Assembly: GCA_016786585.1 (NCBI GenBank)
Contig: JAEUUI010000030.1
Span: 248,001 to 312,000, forward strand
Origin: Cyclobacteriaceae bacterium
Lineage (GTDB): Bacteria > Bacteroidota > Bacteroidia > Cytophagales > Cyclobacteriaceae
Direction of reading: 5' to 3'
DNA: 64,000 nt
Shown one piece after another: positions 61,852 to 64,000 of this stretch. The position numbers and the translations under genes are program-made. Position 1 is the stretch's first letter. Every line of letters starts with the position of its first letter. The notes beneath the pieces are model-generated. The model made no database searches. It saw nothing but the letters and a program-made list of their open reading frames with translations, and was not told where the DNA came from.

Positions 61852-63162
61852 TTAGTATTCATTCTTTCCATCCAAATCATCAATCAACAGACTCTTCGTC
61901 TTCGTGAGGATGTCGTTGAAGAAATTTTTAGATGAAACAGTTTTACGGGGCTGCTTCACATTTACTTTCACCATCTCCCGTGCTTCTTTGTAGCGGTCTT
62001 CACGCTCATCGAGTGAACGGAAGCCAGCCAACACCAGCCCTACGGCTGTCGCGTACATCGGACTTTTCACTGCTTCGATTTTGCTTTTGCCCAGGTGTTC
62101 GTTCGGATAGCCGATGCGCGTATCCATACCTGTCATGTATTCCACCAGTTGCTTCAGGTTCGCGAGCTGCGCACCACCTCCGGTGATTACAATTCCGCCA
62201 GCAAGACGATTTTCAAATCCTGAACTGATGATTTCAGCATGCGCCATCTCGATGATTTCTTCCATGCGCGCCTGGATAATGTTCGCCAGGTTTTTCACGG
62301 AGATTTCTTTTGCTGAACGGTTACGGATACCCGGGATTGAAACGATCTCATTCGGAGACGCTTCTTCAGCGATTGCTTTTCCGAAACGTGTTTTCAATTG
62401 TTCAGCCTGCTGTGGGAGAACCATCAATCCTGACTTGATGTCGTTGGTGATGATATTTCCGCCAAACGGAATTACAGCAGTATGACGGATAATGTTGTCA
62501 TAGAAGATAGCGATGTCAGTCGTACCGCCACCAATGTCAATCAAACAAACACCTGCTTCTTTTTCTTCATCGCTGAGAACCGCGAGGCTTGACGCCAATG
62601 GTTCGAGGATAAGCTCTTCGGTTTCGAGATTTCCCCTGCGAACACATTTGTTGATATTGTTAATCGCGTTGGTTTGTGCGGTAATGATGTGAAAGTCAGC
62701 TTCCAACCGTACACCCGACATACCAACGGGTTCTTTGATTCCTTCTTCGTAGTCGACCATGTAATCCTGCGGCATTACGTGGATGATCTGGCTTCCGGGA
62801 GGAACAACCATGCGGTACATGTCTTGCGTAAGACGCTCAACATCATCGATGGTAATTTCATCTTCTTTCGAAGACCGGGTGATTCCACCATGCTGAATGA
62901 AGCTGCGAATGTGCTGACCTGCAATGCCCACATTCACCACTGCGATATCGATGCCCGACTGATCGCTTGCATCCTTAATCGCTTTTTCAATGGCCTGAAC
63001 TGTTTTGTCGATATTAAAGACAACACCCTTCACCACGCCCTCACTTTCCGCTTTCCCCATGCCCAGTACCTCGAGCTTGCCGAACTCATTTTTCCGACCG
63101 ACAATCGCACAGATTTTGGTTGTTCCGATGTCGAGTCCTACTATGATTTTTGAGTTTTCCAT
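61852..63162 (-). CDS. ftsA: Cell division protein FtsA
   Basis: A 436-residue actin-like protein: IVGLDIGTTKICAIVGR (phosphate 1), the 1C domain, GVCLIDIGGGTTDIAIF (phosphate 2) and GIVITGGGAQLANL (adenosine loop). It tethers FtsZ filaments to the membrane. The start at 63162 (MENSKIIVGLDIGT) is preferred to 63222, whose codons overlap the end of ftsQ. It follows ftsQ after 49 bases. Confidence 0.96.
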   Translation of the reverse strand: MENSKIIVGLDIGTTKICAIVGRKNEFGKLEVLGMGKAESEGVVKGVVFNIDKTVQAIEKAIKDASDQSGIDIAVVNVGIAGQHIRSFIQHGGITRSSKEDEITIDDVERLTQDMYRMVVPPGSQIIHVMPQDYMVDYEEGIKEPVGMSGVRLEADFHIITAQTNAINNINKCVRRGNLETEELILEPLASSLAVLSDEEKEAGVCLIDIGGGTTDIAIFYDNIIRHTAVIPFGGNIITNDIKSGLMVLPQQAEQLKTRFGKAIAEEASPNEIVSIPGIRNRSAKEISVKNLANIIQARMEEIIEMAHAEIISSGFENRLAGGIVITGGGAQLANLKQLVEYMTGMDTRIGYPNEHLGKSKIEAVKSPMYATAVGLVLAGFRSLDEREDRYKEAREMVKVNVKQPRKTVSSKNFFNDILTKTKSLLIDDLDGKNEY

Positions 63163-63211
63163 GATCTTATTGTTAAAAAGTGGTTGTTTCGTTTTAGTTG
63201 ATTGTATACTG

Positions 63212-63976
63212 TTATTCTGCAATGATTTGTCCTTCGTATTCGAGGTTAACCCGCTTGTAGGTATTCCAGCCTTTTTGCGGAAGAATCTCTTTATAAAAAA
63301 TTTTCATCTTCTTGAATTTCGTTTCCAGGTTATCAGCAACCCCGAACTCGATAACCTGACCTCCGATCTGCGGAAGCATCGTGATATGACCTTTACTGTC
63401 GATATCGAGCTGAGCAATCTGCGCACGCCAAAAATCATCTTCACGGATCATTTCGAGCATCTTCATCAGGTTTTTGGTTTCCTTTGTCTTATTCAGGTTC
63501 TCGATCGCAAGCAAGCCGCGGATGTATGAACCACTGATCAACACCACACGCGTGGTAAACTTGTCAGACACCGGCATCACCGTTCCATCTTCCGCGATGT
63601 AGCCATCCGGTCCATCGTTACGCACCAACCGGGCAATTGGTCTGCGGAGCTCTGCCTTCACTACCAGGTTTCCTTTCAGATCGCTGTAGAGTTGCGCGTC
63701 TTTTACAAACCGGTTCATGCGAATGCGCTTCTCAAGTTGCTTCATGTTCAGGTTCTCAAGACTTGCACCCTTCAGGTTTTCCTCGTCAAGCTGCATGAGG
63801 TCTGCGACATCGCTTTCATCGACAAACTGGTTACCTTCGATATTTTCAATCTTGATAACAATATCTTTCACTGCAACTGTGCCTTGCTTGCGTTCACTCA
63901 CAGCAATGAGCAGGAACACAACTGCCAGCAGCGCTGTTATTTTGATTTCACGTTTTATGTTGAAATTGATTTTCAC
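63212..63976 (-). CDS. ftsQ: Cell division protein FtsQ
   Basis: A 254-residue bitopic protein. A short cytoplasmic N-terminus and transmembrane helix (about residues 12-27, ITALLAVVFLLIAVS) are followed by a POTRA-like domain (VKDIVIKIENIEGNQFVDESDV) and the beta domain. It recruits the late divisome. Gene order ftsQ-ftsA-ftsZ is the conserved dcw arrangement. The start is GTG at 63976; it lies 2 bases after a TAG in another frame that probably ends murC, which supports this start. Confidence 0.92.
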   Translation of the reverse strand: MKINFNIKREIKITALLAVVFLLIAVSERKQGTVAVKDIVIKIENIEGNQFVDESDVADLMQLDEENLKGASLENLNMKQLEKRIRMNRFVKDAQLYSDLKGNLVVKAELRRPIARLVRNDGPDGYIAEDGTVMPVSDKFTTRVVLISGSYIRGLLAIENLNKTKETKNLMKMLEMIREDDFWRAQIAQLDIDSKGHITMLPQIGGQVIEFGVADNLETKFKKMKIFYKEILPQKGWNTYKRVNLEYEGQIIAE

Positions 63977-63978
63977 AG

Positions 63979-64000
63979 CTACGCTTCGTATTTCTTGTTC
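63979..64000 (-). CDS. Probable last codons of murC
   Basis: The visible minus-strand frame reads NKKYEA then TAG (63981-63979), two bases before the ftsQ GTG. In the dcw cluster murC normally precedes ftsQ. Only six codons are in the window, so the call rests on position. Confidence 0.3.

Overview
The window looks like a chromosomal segment of a Bacteroidota bacterium, most likely a gliding member of the Cytophagales (Chryseolinea/Ohtaekwangia-like; this placement is inference). The grounds are the gliding ABC transporter genes gldA-gldF-gldG, a type IX secretion type B (CHU_C-like) C-terminal domain, the phylum-typical FtsZ tail, Bacteroidota-restricted families (DUF4905-like, DUF4476-like), and -7 boxes of the form TAnnTTTG in place of classical -10 elements. 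Base composition is moderate (mid-forties percent G+C by eye) except for one clearly AT-rich island at about 54.5-57.2 kb. No tRNA, rRNA, transposase or CRISPR array was seen.

Layout. 1-5.1 kb: end of a serine hydrolase, an esterase, a coiled-coil membrane protein, two nucleotide-binding oxidoreductases separated by a 0.6-kb tandem array of hairpin-bearing repeats, and a phosphoesterase. 5.2-10.7 kb: leftward gldA-gldF-gldG-DUF4340 block with dnaN behind it. 10.8-18.2 kb: thioredoxin-like protein, polyprenyl synthase, MscS channel, CorA and CNNM/CorC-type Mg-transport genes, coiled-coil lipoprotein. 18.6-30.7 kb: type II NADH dehydrogenase, Kup potassium transporter, two MacB/FtsX-type permeases, a SusB-like GH97 enzyme and a 7TM-DISM sensor without output domain. 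30.7-35.2 kb: a peptide-modification trio (aspartoacylase-like, RimK ATP-grasp, retropepsin-like) followed by lspA and ffh. 35.3-37.0 kb: Kv-type channel and small membrane proteins.

37.1-42.9 kb holds a phenylacetyl-CoA epoxidase operon (paaA, a duplicated paaB, paaC, a DinB-family gene, paaD) behind a TetR regulator, with a palindromic operator candidate inside the paaA promoter; a lipoprotein and an AlkB-type monooxygenase follow. 42.9-49.8 kb: envelope genes (OmpA-like, LysM/RlpA-like, NfeD protease), kdsB, and a LamG protein carrying a type IX sorting domain. 50.0-54.3 kb: a pair of unusual secreted proteins, one combining four hemopexin repeats with a cytolysin-domain-4-like sandwich, the other carrying six beta/gamma-crystallin domains.

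54.6-57.2 kb is the most striking region: a compact AT-rich operon of a stand-alone class III nucleotide cyclase, an OLD/DUF3696-type AAA ATPase and a PIN nuclease. It looks like an acquired cassette and a candidate undescribed nucleotide-signalling defence or stress system. The right end (57.4-64 kb) has an alpha/beta hydrolase, two small lipoproteins, intergenic repeats and the division genes ftsZ-ftsA-ftsQ, preceded by what is probably the last codons of murC.
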